Counted from the first letter of the stretch, positions 24,082-33,561 are shown. The stretch: DNA of 64,000 bases from Paenibacillus ginsengarvi (GCF_003626695.1 NZ_RBAH01000005.1:248001-312000), one strand, 5' to 3'. The notes: generated from the letters alone by a model not told the origin. Translations and numbers: made by a program.

Positions 24082-25457
24082 AGGTGGCGGTCATCGGTGC
24101 CGGCTATGTCGGCAGTGTTACGGGAGCCGCTTTTGCGGCATCGGGGCATCACGTTACGGTCATCGATTCGGATAAACGGAAGGTGGATCGGATTAACAGC
24201 GGCAGGAGCCCGATCTACGAACCGGGCCTGGACGCGCTGATCGATGCCATGGTGCGGCGACGGCTATTATCCGCGTCGGACCGGTACGACTCGATCCGCG
24301 ACGCCGATGTTGCGTTTATCGCGGTCGGGACGCCGTCGCGGCCGGACGGTACGGCCGATCTCGCCTATGTAAGGTCGGCCGCGGACGCTATCGGCGACGC
24401 GATAAACCGGGACCGGTTTACCGTCATCGTCGACAAATCGACCGTTCCGGTTGGAACGGCGGCGCTGGTCGCCTCGCGAATCGAGGAGCGATCCGGCCTT
24501 AAACATGGGGAAATGTTCGCGGTCGCCAGCAATCCGGAGTTTTTGCGCGAAGGATACGCCTTGGAGGACGTCTTTTATCCGGACCGGATCGTTATTGGAA
24601 CCGGAAACGCGAAAGCGCGGCGCATGCTTCGGAAGCTTTACGCTCCGCTGCTCGGCCGCCGAACGTACGGCGCGCTGGCGGACGTTGTCCCGCAGCCGTC
24701 CAGACCTTTGGCGGAGCCGGTCTACTTTGAGACTGACGAGAAAAGCGCCGAGATGATTAAATACGTATCGAACGCTTTTCTTGCGGTGAAAATTAGCTAC
24801 ATTAACGAGGTGGCGAAGTTGTGCGAGGCGCTCGGGACCGACGTGAATGATGTGGCGGCCGGAGTCGGTCTCGATTCGCGGATCGGGGCGAAATTTTTGC
24901 AGGTGTCGAGCGGCTGGAGCGGCAGCTGTTTCCCGAAAGATACCGCCGAGCTGCTGTCCGCGAGCCGCAAGTATGGCAACGAGCTTACTATCGTTCAAGC
25001 GGCCGTCGATTCGAACAGGAGCATGCACGATTACTGCGTGGAGAAGGTGCGCAGACGGCTGAAGACCTTGATCGGCAAACGGATCGGCGTATTGGGGTTG
25101 ACGTTCAAGCCGAATACCGACGATGCCCGGCAAACGCAGGCGTCGGCGATTATATCCGGCCTGCTCGATTTGGGAGCGTCGGTATCCGCACACGATCCGC
25201 AAGGTATGGCCATGTTCCAAACGTTAAATCCGGACCTCGAGGTCCGGTACTGCAGCTCGGGCGAAGAGACGGCGGAAGGTGCGGACGGCGTACTGCTGCT
25301 GACGCATTGGGACGAGTATGCGCGGCTGGACTGGGTGGCGATGCGGCGGCGCATGCGAACGCCTTACGTCCTCGATACGCGCAACTTTTTGAGAAAGGCG
25401 CCGTGGAAAAAGCGGGGAATCGAATACGAGGGGATTGGAATCGGAGCGGTCCGGTAA
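24078..25457 (+). CDS. ugd: UDP-glucose 6-dehydrogenase
   Basis: A 459-residue enzyme that oxidises UDP-glucose twice to UDP-glucuronate with NAD. It has the N-terminal Rossmann VAVIGAGYVGSVTG, NPEFLREGYALED, the catalytic Cys in SGSCFPKDTAELL, and GLTFKPNTDD in the C-terminal domain. Distinct from the dehydrogenase at 34720, it belongs to the UDP-glucose branch. The start overlaps the previous stop (ATGA), and a strong terminator closes the operon. Confidence 0.92.
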   Translation: MKVAVIGAGYVGSVTGAAFAASGHHVTVIDSDKRKVDRINSGRSPIYEPGLDALIDAMVRRRLLSASDRYDSIRDADVAFIAVGTPSRPDGTADLAYVRSAADAIGDAINRDRFTVIVDKSTVPVGTAALVASRIEERSGLKHGEMFAVASNPEFLREGYALEDVFYPDRIVIGTGNAKARRMLRKLYAPLLGRRTYGALADVVPQPSRPLAEPVYFETDEKSAEMIKYVSNAFLAVKISYINEVAKLCEALGTDVNDVAAGVGLDSRIGAKFLQVSSGWSGSCFPKDTAELLSASRKYGNELTIVQAAVDSNRSMHDYCVEKVRRRLKTLIGKRIGVLGLTFKPNTDDARQTQASAIISGLLDLGASVSAHDPQGMAMFQTLNPDLEVRYCSSGEETAEGADGVLLLTHWDEYARLDWVAMRRRMRTPYVLDTRNFLRKAPWKKRGIEYEGIGIGAVR

Positions 25458-25472
25458 AGACGATTGCTTCAA

Positions 25473-25508
25473 AAAGAAACCGGGGGGAGCCCCCCGGTTC
25501 TTTCTTTT
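25473..25508 (+). terminator. Intrinsic terminator of the UDP-sugar operon
   Basis: AACCGGGGGG pairs with CCCCCCGGTT across a 2-base turn, followed by CTTTCTTTT. Confidence 0.9.
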
Positions 25509-25567
25509 GCGATGAAACTCCGGAAAAAAAGCGGATGCCTGCCTAAACAGCAGGCAGCGCCCTTCCG

Positions 25568-26689
25568 TTACCGGATGCCTGCGAGATCCAGGAGGCGGAC
25601 GAGCTCCTTGACATCGACCCTAATGTCGGCATGTCGGTCGTGGACGTCGACATATTCGGGAGGCTTATCGCCCGTTCCGACCAAGTAATAATGTTTTAAC
25701 CCGAGCAGTCCGCTAATCATCGGATAACACGTATGCACGAGACGGGGGGAGAACATCTCGATCACCCGCGTGCCGGGGTTGCAAAACACGGTGTTCGTCA
25801 GCCCGGCGCCATGCGGACCGGCGACAGCTTCGGCAGAAGCGAACAACCGGATTTGCTCGGTGAGCGGCATCCCTTCCAAATGTACCTTGCGAAAACCGCG
25901 ACTGCCAAGCACGTTCATCACTTCGTTCTCATTAAGCAGCTTCCGCTTCGATGCTCTCTCGCGGCTGATGTAGATGCGGTCTTTCCCCGCCGACGGTTTG
26001 ATTCCGCTGGACGTCATCAGCTCCCGGCGCAAAAAGTCGATTGACCATCTGGATCGGAACCGCCCGATGCACCGGGGAACGACGAGCAGCGGACTGGAGA
26101 TATGGAGTCCGGGATGGCTGAGTACGATCCGTTTCCGGGAAATGCCGAGCATCTCCAGCGAATCGAATTGGAATGGAGCGGACGCCTTCCCGTTAATGAC
26201 GTACGTATAAGGCTTGATGCCCGATTGCTTAAGCAGGTGAAACGTGGGCAGCACGTCCATCATCCAGTGGTAGTAAATGTTGCTGTCCTTGAGCGCGAGC
26301 ACGGCGACGGGGGTCTCGGATTTATGCAGCTGAGGCAAACTGTCCATCTTCCATATCGAACGATTGGAAGGATGGCTTTTCCATTCAAGGGAGTAGTCCC
26401 CGATCAGCTTGTTGTCCGGAGTAATGATGTCGCATTCTATGCCGCAAACTTTGCCGCCCGGGATTACGGCGACGTTCCCGTGACGTTCCCGGATGACCGA
26501 CGACGACAGCTTGCGGAACACCCAATGCGGAGGGTTCTCCAGCCCGACCGGCGGCTGGAAAACGATGCGGCGGCCGAGGCTCATCGTTTCAAGGTAAGAA
26601 GGAGTTCCCTTCATTGCCGACATGTCGGCCCATTCGTCAAACGTCCGATAATAACCGGAAGGAGGGACAAGCTCTTCCCGCTTATTCAA
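25568..26689 (-). CDS. Family 61 glycosyltransferase (DUF563), copy 1
   Basis: A 373-residue protein of the GT61/DUF563 family, cytosolic here because no signal or membrane segment is seen. Typical landmarks are YYHWMMDVLPTFHLL in the first half and GPHGAGLTNTVFC in the donor half, the family's hallmark. It is similar along its full length to the gene at 28210-29334 and more distantly to those at 38218 and 39375. GT61 members add pentoses or N-acetylglucosamine in eukaryotes, so a UDP-xylose donor from the adjacent operon is plausible but unproven. The TTG start follows GAGGTG. It is the last gene of the minus-strand GT operon. Confidence 0.85.
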   Translation of the reverse strand: MNKREELVPPSGYYRTFDEWADMSAMKGTPSYLETMSLGRRIVFQPPVGLENPPHWVFRKLSSSVIRERHGNVAVIPGGKVCGIECDIITPDNKLIGDYSLEWKSHPSNRSIWKMDSLPQLHKSETPVAVLALKDSNIYYHWMMDVLPTFHLLKQSGIKPYTYVINGKASAPFQFDSLEMLGISRKRIVLSHPGLHISSPLLVVPRCIGRFRSRWSIDFLRRELMTSSGIKPSAGKDRIYISRERASKRKLLNENEVMNVLGSRGFRKVHLEGMPLTEQIRLFASAEAVAGPHGAGLTNTVFCNPGTRVIEMFSPRLVHTCYPMISGLLGLKHYYLVGTGDKPPEYVDVHDRHADIRVDVKELVRLLDLAGIR

Positions 26690-26726
26690 GGGGATTCACC
26701 TCGTTTCTCATGGAGTGGATTCGAAG

Positions 26727-27422
26727 CTACAGTACGCTCTGCATAAACTCGTCATACCTTCGGTACATATCTTCGATAGGCTTCGGCCTGCTGCAGTAAT
26801 GATAGATGATCGGGTGAGGGGCGGAGTCTCCCTGCCGGCTGTTCCATTCCCGATCGATGAACTGAACATGCTGTGTGTAAGGCGTTACGGCGCGGAACGT
26901 AATCGAATCCGGATCGAATCCGATCAAATCCATCAGTGCCGCCTGCTCCCACCATCTATGCTCCACATAGCGGGCGTCGTTCCAGATGCGATGCAGCATC
27001 TCGAATGTTTTCGGCAAGCTTCTGCAAATCCAAACGCCGGTATTCGGGATCAGTCTCGATCCGATCCGGTGCGCCACCATATGCATAGGAATATTGCGAT
27101 CCAATACGGAGCGGATATCTTTTTTCGGGTCGCAAATAATCGCATCGGCATCGATCCAAATAACCGTCTCATACTGCTTCAGCATGTGATGGATCAGGAT
27201 TATTTTGTCCCAGGCGGGCGGCCGGCCCGGAGCGAGGCGTATGTCCGGAAGCGGCAGCATTAAGCAGTCCATACGATGTAACCCGGCATAATAAGCGGCG
27301 GTAGGGGCCATCAGATCGAGCATCTCCATATGTTCGCTACCGGTTGCCAGACTGCAAAGTAACGTACGCTCCCGCCTCTGCCATTGGATCGGCAGGACGG
27401 GGATGTTGGTCGATTTCTTCAC
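26727..27422 (-). CDS. GT34-like glycosyltransferase (GMA12/MNN10 type), copy 1
   Basis: A 231-residue GT-A fold enzyme. The metal-binding D-x-D is in VIWIDADAI near residue 92. NTGVWICR and WWEQAALMDLIG follow, as in the galactosyl/xylosyl transferase GMA12/MNN10 family. The gene at 27474 is a close paralogue. The GTG at 27422 is slightly better placed behind TAGGTGGG than the TTG one codon earlier. In plants this family includes xyloglucan xylosyltransferases, so UDP-xylose is a reasonable donor guess. Confidence 0.75.
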   Translation of the reverse strand: MKKSTNIPVLPIQWQRRERTLLCSLATGSEHMEMLDLMAPTAAYYAGLHRMDCLMLPLPDIRLAPGRPPAWDKIILIHHMLKQYETVIWIDADAIICDPKKDIRSVLDRNIPMHMVAHRIGSRLIPNTGVWICRSLPKTFEMLHRIWNDARYVEHRWWEQAALMDLIGFDPDSITFRAVTPYTQHVQFIDREWNSRQGDSAPHPIIYHYCSRPKPIEDMYRRYDEFMQSVL

Positions 27423-27473
27423 CAAAGTCCCACCTAACCTATAAATTCATCGAAAGTCCGGCAGGGCCGTCGT

Positions 27474-28187
27474 TCAAACGACGGCGATATGCCCGAGGAA
27501 CGTCCGGTATGCCCGCTCCATCTCTTCAAGCGGCTTATTAGGTCCCGTAAAGTGCATTATGTTCGTTTTGGAAGCGGGCGCGGTATAACGGCTGTTCCAC
27601 TTTTCGTCCATAAAGTGAACGCAGGAGGTGAACGGGGTAATTCCGCGGAACCGGCAAACGCGTTCCCTCGGCTCGTAGCCGATCATATCCATCAAGGCGG
27701 CTTGCTCCCACCAGCCGTCGTGCACGAACTCCGTATGATTCCATACCGCTTCCAGCAGCTTGAACGTACGCGGATCGTTCCTGCAAATCCATACGCCCGT
27801 GTTCGGTATCGTTTTGCGGCCGAGCGCATGGGCGACGACATGCATCGGGGCTTTCGGATCGATTCCCGCAAGGATATGTTCATCGGGATTCATCATGATC
27901 GTATCCGCATCAATCCAAATGACCGTATCGTACGATTTGAGCATGTGGTTCAGCAAAACGACTTTGTTCCAAGAAGCGGGGCGGGATGGATGAAGCCGGT
28001 TCCGATGCAGCGGTATGAGCAAATGGTCCATCTGATGCCGCTGGGCGTAATAACGGACGGTAGGTGCCATCCAGCGCATACAGGCGATATGAAGCCCGCC
28101 GACGGCCATGCTGCAGATAAGTGTCCGGCTTCTGGGAGGCAATGCGATTTTCAGAGCCGGTATCTTGGGAAAATCGGCCATAGTCAT
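27474..28187 (-). CDS. GT34-like glycosyltransferase (GMA12/MNN10 type), copy 2
   Basis: A 237-residue paralogue of the gene at 26727. Shared blocks include TVIWIDADTI, IPNTGVWICRNDPRTF, WWEQAALMDMIG and the start (RTLICSMAVGGLH against RTLLCSLATGSEH). The ATG at 28187 has GGAGGTGCACTT directly before it. The gap to the upstream GT61 gene is 22 bases. The two GT34 genes sit back to back between two GT61 genes, as if a GT61-GT34 pair was duplicated with inverted order. Confidence 0.75.
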   Translation of the reverse strand: MTMADFPKIPALKIALPPRSRTLICSMAVGGLHIACMRWMAPTVRYYAQRHQMDHLLIPLHRNRLHPSRPASWNKVVLLNHMLKSYDTVIWIDADTIMMNPDEHILAGIDPKAPMHVVAHALGRKTIPNTGVWICRNDPRTFKLLEAVWNHTEFVHDGWWEQAALMDMIGYEPRERVCRFRGITPFTSCVHFMDEKWNSRYTAPASKTNIMHFTGPNKPLEEMERAYRTFLGHIAVV

Positions 28188-28209
28188 AAGTGCACCTCCA
28201 ACCGGTGTA

Positions 28210-29334
28210 TTAAGTAATGCCGGCAAGCTTAAGGATGCTTCGGAACTGCTTCGGGTCGATCTGAATATCGTCCGCGTGGATACGCGGATTAACAAATTCC
28301 GGCGGACGATCGCCGATTCCGACCAAATAATAATGTTCGAGTCCCGTATGATGGCTGACTACCGGATAGCACGTATGCATATGGTTTGGGGAAAACAGCT
28401 CGATCACCTTCGTTCCCGGCTTGCAAAATAGAAGGTTGGTCAATCCGGCTCCGTGAGGCCCGATCACGATTTCCGCCGACGCGAACAGCTTGATTTGTTC
28501 GGCTACCGGCATCGTTTCCAGCTCTACGCTGCGAAATCCGCGCTTGCTTAAATGGTTCATCAGCTCCGCTTCATTAAGCAGCTTCCGCTTGCTCGCCCTG
28601 GCCCGGCTAATGAACAGACGGTTTCGCTCGCCGCTTGGCCGGATGCCCGGCTTCTCCATCAGCTCGTGACGCACGAACCCGAGCGCCCACTTCGGCACGA
28701 TGCCGAATTCGCAGCCGGGCACGAGCAGAAGCTTTGCCTTCAAGTGCATATTGTCGTCGCTGTATACGAGCCGGTCCCGGGGGATGCCGAGCATATCCAG
28801 CGTCTCAAGCTGAAAGGGAGCCAGCCAGCCGCCGTTCAGCACGTACTTGTCCGCTGGAATACCGAGCATGCGGAGCATATGAAATCGCGGGAGCACGTCG
28901 ACCATCCAGTGATAATAAATGCCGCTCTCCCGCATGCCTAGAAGCGCAACGGTTTCGGCGGTATCGCACACCGGCGGGAGCCGGCGAAGCTTTTGCAGCT
29001 CCGGATCGTTCGAGGCGCGGTATACGAGCCACGACAAATCCCACATTTCCTTATGGTCGGGGGTCAAGATCGTGCATCTCGAGCGGCATATTCGCCCTCC
29101 CGGCATGATGACGACATACCCTTTCCGCTGCCTCCACTTTTGGCTTTCGAACGCACGGTACATCCAGTGGACGGGCTGCTCCAACCCCTTCGGTTGCCTC
29201 AAATGGATCGGATCGGACTTGTAGTATGATTTGAGCCGTTTGTTATGATCCAGCCCCGCGGAATGGATCCATTCTTCCGGCGAACGATAATGTTCCTTTG
29301 GTGGCTTTAGCTCCCGCATATCGCCCAATGTCAC
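28210..29334 (-). CDS. Family 61 glycosyltransferase (DUF563), copy 2
   Basis: A 374-residue GT61 enzyme, the first gene of the minus-strand operon. It shows IYYHWMVDVLPRFHML and IGPHGAGLTNLLFC and shares many blocks with the gene at 25568 (RASKRKLLNEAE, EQIKLFASAE, FSPNHMHTCYP). The GTG start has GAAGGGA close upstream. The divergent methyltransferase/GT4 operon begins 225 bases away. No sporulation -10 was found in its own promoter region. Confidence 0.85.
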   Translation of the reverse strand: MTLGDMRELKPPKEHYRSPEEWIHSAGLDHNKRLKSYYKSDPIHLRQPKGLEQPVHWMYRAFESQKWRQRKGYVVIMPGGRICRSRCTILTPDHKEMWDLSWLVYRASNDPELQKLRRLPPVCDTAETVALLGMRESGIYYHWMVDVLPRFHMLRMLGIPADKYVLNGGWLAPFQLETLDMLGIPRDRLVYSDDNMHLKAKLLLVPGCEFGIVPKWALGFVRHELMEKPGIRPSGERNRLFISRARASKRKLLNEAELMNHLSKRGFRSVELETMPVAEQIKLFASAEIVIGPHGAGLTNLLFCKPGTKVIELFSPNHMHTCYPVVSHHTGLEHYYLVGIGDRPPEFVNPRIHADDIQIDPKQFRSILKLAGIT

Positions 29335-29485
29335 ACATCCCTTCCTTCAAACGAAAAATATAACCGTTATTTGTATATGTTCGGGCTAACTGGACGGACC
29401 CGGCAAATGGAACGGGTCAGCCTGCAAAACTTTGATGGCGTATGGTCCAGATGCACATTTTCATCCAGCCTGCCGTTTGGGTATG

Positions 29486-29513
29486 ACGGGCATGTTCCCT
29501 CCGTCATAAGATG
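29486..29513 (+). promoter_or_regulatory. Sigma-K-like promoter for the methyltransferase/GT4 operon
   Basis: AC (29486-29487) is followed after 17 bases by CATAAGATG (29505-29513), one base off the full -10. The inverted repeat at 29491-29521 overlaps this -10. The start codon lies about 47 bases downstream of the element. Confidence 0.4.
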
Positions 29514-29521
29514 GGAACATG
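29491..29521. repeat. Inverted repeat overlapping the predicted promoter
   Basis: CATGTTCCC (29491-29499) and GGGAACATG (29513-29521) are perfect 9-bp inverted copies with a 13-base spacer. No T run follows. The spacer contains most of the predicted -10, so it could be an operator. Confidence 0.5.
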
Positions 29522-29559
29522 TCTGGTGAGCGAAGGACTACTTTTTTGGAGGGATGTTC

Positions 29560-30171
29560 ATGTCTTCGGAGAAAGACCGGATCGATGAGGAACGAATAGA
29601 ACACTTATACAGAATGGTTTCCTCGGTGCCGGGCTGGCTTGAACGAAACGAAGGAGAGACGCTTTACCGGCTTGCCCGCTACAAGGCGCCCGTTCCTACG
29701 GTCGTCGAGCTCGGCTCGTGGAAAGGGAAATCGACTTGCTGGCTCTCCGGCGCGCTGCAGGACAGGGGAGAAGGGAGGGTGCACGCGGTCGATCTGTGGA
29801 ACTGGAAGCCATCGGGTAAGCCGCTCGACCATCCCGATGAGGTGCTGGATGAGTTCAAACAAAATTTGCGTAAACTCGGCCTGGGCGAAAACGTGGAAAC
29901 GATCCGGATGAAAACGGTCGACGCTTCGCGGAAATGGCGGAGAAGGTCGCCGATCGGGCTGCTTTTTATCGATGCATCCCACCGGTATGCGGCCGTCCGG
30001 GAAGATTTCGAATATTGGAGCCCAATGGTCGCTACAGGCGGCTACATCGCTTTTCATGATGTAAACACGTGGCAAGGTCCGACGAAGCTCGTTTCCGAGC
30101 TGCCGAAATGGTATGTCAAGGTGAGGACCAAAGGCTTGTGGGTTTGCCGCAAAGTTATGGAAGAACCATAA
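29560..30171 (+). CDS. Class I SAM-dependent methyltransferase-like protein
   Basis: A 203-residue protein of the Methyltransf_24/CmcI-like group. The SAM-binding motif I is VVELGSWKGKSTCWL, an acidic residue ends strand 2 (HAVDLWNW), and LLFIDASHRYAAVREDF plus GGYIAFHDV are typical of this group. It could O-methylate a sugar or a cell-surface substrate. The ATG at 29560 is preferred to that at 29554 because TTGGAGGG lies six bases upstream. It is followed after 17 bases by four tandem GT4 genes, so methylation and chain assembly are probably coupled. Confidence 0.8.
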   Translation: MSSEKDRIDEERIEHLYRMVSSVPGWLERNEGETLYRLARYKAPVPTVVELGSWKGKSTCWLSGALQDRGEGRVHAVDLWNWKPSGKPLDHPDEVLDEFKQNLRKLGLGENVETIRMKTVDASRKWRRRSPIGLLFIDASHRYAAVREDFEYWSPMVATGGYIAFHDVNTWQGPTKLVSELPKWYVKVRTKGLWVCRKVMEEP

Positions 30172-30188
30172 GCGGGGAGATACGTGGC

Positions 30189-31274
30189 ATGAACATTTTA
30201 CTGAAAGGGGCGTTTTACAGCGGACACGGTTTGGCCGAAGGAAATCGCATTTTGCTGCGTATATTGGAGCAGGCCGGGCATACGGTGCGCATCCATCCGG
30301 TCGATAAAGGGTGGGTGAAGGAACAGGTGCTGTCTCCCGAAGAAACGGGCTACTTAAGCTCCTTCGAACAAAAGACGCTGCCGACTCGCGATCTATTTTT
30401 GTGCAACTGGATCGGTTCCGAAATCCGCTACGATCCCGATTACCGGGTCAATATCGTCCGTACGACATTCGAAACGGACCGGATTCCGCAATCGTGGGTG
30501 AGCGAGCTGAACCGGTTCGACGAGGTTTGGGTGCAATGTGCGTTTAATTCGCACACGTTCGCTTTATCCGGAGTGAAGGCGCCGCTGCGGATTATCCCGA
30601 ACTTTTTCGACGATAGCCAGTATGTTCCGATAGGCGACAAAATGGCGCTGGGCGCCCTGAGATCGTACTTGTTCCTGTCCGTTTTCGATTTGAAGGAAAG
30701 GAAAGGGTATGATGTGCTGCTGCGCGCCTTTCTGGACGAATTTACGCGCCGGGACGACACAGCGCTAGTTATTAAGGTACGTAGCGGTAAAAACGTATCG
30801 AAGCTACGGGAGATCATCGACGCGCATCCGAAGCCGGCTGAGGAAAAGCCATGTATACACGTCATCGACCGGATGTTCAGCGGGTCCGATCTGATCCGGC
30901 TGTACCGCGCTTGCGACGCCTTCGTCCTGCCTACGCGGGGAGAAGGCTGGGGACGACCTTTGTTCGAAGCGATGCTTATGGAAATGCCCGTGATCGCGAC
31001 GAGTTGGAGCGGACAGACGGAGTATATGAACGAAGGCAACTCGTTTCCGGTAAAGGTGGAGCGGCTTGTGCCCGTGCGGACTAAGCCGGAGCTGGACGGA
31101 CATTATTGGGCGGAGCCGTCGGTTTCCGATTTGCGGCAAAAAATGCGGTATGTCTTCGAAAACCGCGCCGCCGCCTCGGTGGTAGGTAAAAAAGCGCGAG
31201 CCGAGCTGCTCTCCGCCTATTCGATGGAGGCGACGTCGAGCAAAGTGATTGCGGAGCTTAATAAATTCCGGTGA
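30189..31274 (+). CDS. GT4 glycosyltransferase, tandem array copy 1
   Basis: A 361-residue GT-B enzyme and the first of four adjacent paralogues. Near-invariant blocks in all four are FYSGHGLAEGNRILLRIL at the N terminus, VRTTFETDRIP-x-x-W, RFDEVWVQ, NFF-D, ERKGYDVLL and RACDAFVLPTRGEGWGRP followed by FEAM (the E-x7-E donor site). The ATG follows GGGGAGATACGTGGC. It has no membrane segment and should act in the cytosol. The four copies probably add successive similar residues or use related acceptors. Confidence 0.85.
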   Translation: MNILLKGAFYSGHGLAEGNRILLRILEQAGHTVRIHPVDKGWVKEQVLSPEETGYLSSFEQKTLPTRDLFLCNWIGSEIRYDPDYRVNIVRTTFETDRIPQSWVSELNRFDEVWVQCAFNSHTFALSGVKAPLRIIPNFFDDSQYVPIGDKMALGALRSYLFLSVFDLKERKGYDVLLRAFLDEFTRRDDTALVIKVRSGKNVSKLREIIDAHPKPAEEKPCIHVIDRMFSGSDLIRLYRACDAFVLPTRGEGWGRPLFEAMLMEMPVIATSWSGQTEYMNEGNSFPVKVERLVPVRTKPELDGHYWAEPSVSDLRQKMRYVFENRAAASVVGKKARAELLSAYSMEATSSKVIAELNKFR

Positions 31275-31316
31275 CCGGTTCATAAGAATACAGCTTTTGG
31301 AAAGGAAGGTTACGCT

Positions 31317-32417
31317 TTGAACATCTTGTTTAAAGGCGTATTTTACAACGGGAAGGGATATGCCGAAGGAAACCGGGTGCTGCTCCATATGCTGCACAGG
31401 TCCAAATACAACGTCAAGGCACTCCCCCGGGACTGGTTGCGGGAACGCAGAATCGCACTAACCGAAAAGGAATATCACTATGTCAATTATCTGGAGAAGA
31501 CGACGCTTAAACACAACGATATATTTCTGAATCGCGACGTTGGCTTTCGGATGGAGGCCAGACCCGATTTCCGCGTAAACATAGCGCACACGACGTTTGA
31601 AACGGATCGCATCCCCGAGAGCTGGGTGCCGGTCCTGAACAAGTTCGATGAGGTTTGGGTGCAGTGCCGGTTTAATATTAAGACGTTTCGGGATTCCGGG
31701 GTGACGGTGCCGATTCGCTTCATCCCTTATTTTTTCGACGACTCGCGGTATGTCGTCACAGGCGATAAGCTGCCGCTGCCGCTGCCCTACAAAAGCTACA
31801 AGTTTTTGTCGGTGTTCCAGCTTTGCGAGCGCAAAGGATACGATCTGCTGATCCGTGCGTATTTGGACGAATTCGGACCGAACGACGATACGGTGCTTGT
31901 CGTTAAGGTGCGCGGTCCTGATGAAACACCGCGGCTAGTCAAGGAGCTGGAGCTTCATCCGAAACCCGCGTCCAAACGCCCGCCGATTCACATCATCGAT
32001 CGCATGATGCCTACACCGGATCTGCTCAGCCTGTACCGCGCTTGCGACGCTTTCGTCCTGCCGACCCGTGGAGAAGGCTGGGGCAGACCGATATTCGAGG
32101 CGATGATTATGGGCATGCCTACGATCGCCACGAATTGGAGCGGTCAGGCCGAGTACATGAACGAGCGCAATTCGTATCTGGTTGAGGTGGAGCGGCTCGT
32201 CCGCATCAAGAACAACCCGGACTACGATATGTATAACGGGCATAAATGGGCGGAGCCATCCATCGAAGATTTGCGCAAAAAAATGAGACGCGTATACGAA
32301 CACCGGAAAGAGGCGAAAGAGGTCGGTAAATATGCGCGCAAGGAGCTGCTGAAGAAGTACAATATGGAGCTCGTGGAGAAAAAAGTTAAAGCCGAGCTCG
32401 AAAAGTTCCGGCAGTAA
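31317..32417 (+). CDS. GT4 glycosyltransferase, tandem array copy 2
   Basis: A 366-residue paralogue of the gene at 30189. It keeps AHTTFETDRIPESW, ERKGYDLLIRAYLDEF and RACDAFVLPTRGEGWGRP. It is the most divergent of the four around residues 35-70 (RDWLRERRIALTEKEYHY) and has a longer Lys-rich C terminus. The TTG start has GGAAAGGAAGG upstream. The gap from copy 1 is 42 bases, without a terminator. Donor specificity may differ from the other copies (inference from the divergent N-terminal lobe). Confidence 0.85.
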   Translation: MNILFKGVFYNGKGYAEGNRVLLHMLHRSKYNVKALPRDWLRERRIALTEKEYHYVNYLEKTTLKHNDIFLNRDVGFRMEARPDFRVNIAHTTFETDRIPESWVPVLNKFDEVWVQCRFNIKTFRDSGVTVPIRFIPYFFDDSRYVVTGDKLPLPLPYKSYKFLSVFQLCERKGYDLLIRAYLDEFGPNDDTVLVVKVRGPDETPRLVKELELHPKPASKRPPIHIIDRMMPTPDLLSLYRACDAFVLPTRGEGWGRPIFEAMIMGMPTIATNWSGQAEYMNERNSYLVEVERLVRIKNNPDYDMYNGHKWAEPSIEDLRKKMRRVYEHRKEAKEVGKYARKELLKKYNMELVEKKVKAELEKFRQ

Positions 32418-32472
32418 TGTTACGCGAACGTCGGCCGAAAGTCGAAGCGGTAGAGAAAGGTGCGAGCAAACG

Positions 32473-33561
32473 GTGAATATTTTGCTTGACGGCATGTTCT
32501 ATAACGGACACGGGTTCGCCGAAGGTAACCGGATCCTGCTCCGTATTTTGGACCAGGCAGGATACCGGGTGCGAATCTTGGCAAGAGACCGCGCGGAGAA
32601 ACAATTGGTCCTGTCTGCGGCTGAAATCGGGTACATCGCTTCGTTCGAGCAAACGCGCCTTACCGGCAATGATGTTTATTTTTGCAACCAGGTCGGGTCC
32701 GATGTTCGCGCCCGTCCCGATTTCCGCGTCAATATCGCCCGTACGACGTTCGAGACGGACCGCATCCCCGATTTCTGGATACCGGAGCTGAACCGTTTCG
32801 ACGAGCTGTGGCTGCAATGCTCGTTTAATCTGGTTTCGTTTCGAGGCTCGGGCGTTCACGTTCCGCTCGTGCTGATGCCCAATTTTTTCGATGTCGGGGA
32901 GTATGACCCCGAAGGAGAGCGGCTGCCGCTGCCAGCGTCGGAATCGTTCCTTTTTTTGTCCGTATTCGACTTACAGCAGCGGAAAGGATACGATGTGCTG
33001 CTGGAGGCATTTCTGAATGAATTCGGTCCCGAGGATTCCGTCGGGCTCGTAGTCAAAGTACGCGGCGAAAACGACGCCGCAAAGCTTGAAGCGATCATTA
33101 GCGGGCACCCGAAGGCGAGAAAAGAGAAGCCCCCGGTTTACATCATCGGTCAAATGCTTTCCGTACAAGAGCTAAGGAGCCTGTATCGGGCTTGCGACGC
33201 TTTTGTGCTCCCGACCAGGGGGGAAGGGTGGGGAAGGCCTTTTTTTGAGGCGATGCTGATGGAGCTTCCGGCGATCGGGACGAATTGGAGCGGTCAAACC
33301 GAATTTATGCGCGAGGGCAATTCGTATTTGGTCGACGTTGAACGGCTGATTCGGATCGAGAATAACGAGCATTCCATGTTTAACGGGCATTATTGGGCAG
33401 AGCCGTCGCTTGGCGATTTGCAGAAGAAAATGAGGTATGTCGCGGAGCATCGGCAGGAAGCGAAGGCGACGGGCCGAGCGGCGAGAAAGCAGTTGCTCGA
33501 GCAGTACAGTCTGGATCTATTAACGGAGCGAGTCGTGAAGGCTCTGAACAAATATGGTTGA
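32473..33561 (+). CDS. GT4 glycosyltransferase, tandem array copy 3
   Basis: A 362-residue paralogue with FYNGHGFAEGNRILLRILDQ, ARTTFETDRIPDFW, QQRKGYDVLLEAF and RGEGWGRPFFEAMLMELPA. It is closest to copies 1 and 4 by eye. The GTG start lies after GAGAAAGGTGCG. Its stop lies close before the start of copy 4. All four copies share the same length and the same order of motifs, which points to recent duplication followed by divergence. Confidence 0.85.
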   Translation: MNILLDGMFYNGHGFAEGNRILLRILDQAGYRVRILARDRAEKQLVLSAAEIGYIASFEQTRLTGNDVYFCNQVGSDVRARPDFRVNIARTTFETDRIPDFWIPELNRFDELWLQCSFNLVSFRGSGVHVPLVLMPNFFDVGEYDPEGERLPLPASESFLFLSVFDLQQRKGYDVLLEAFLNEFGPEDSVGLVVKVRGENDAAKLEAIISGHPKARKEKPPVYIIGQMLSVQELRSLYRACDAFVLPTRGEGWGRPFFEAMLMELPAIGTNWSGQTEFMREGNSYLVDVERLIRIENNEHSMFNGHYWAEPSLGDLQKKMRYVAEHRQEAKATGRAARKQLLEQYSLDLLTERVVKALNKYG

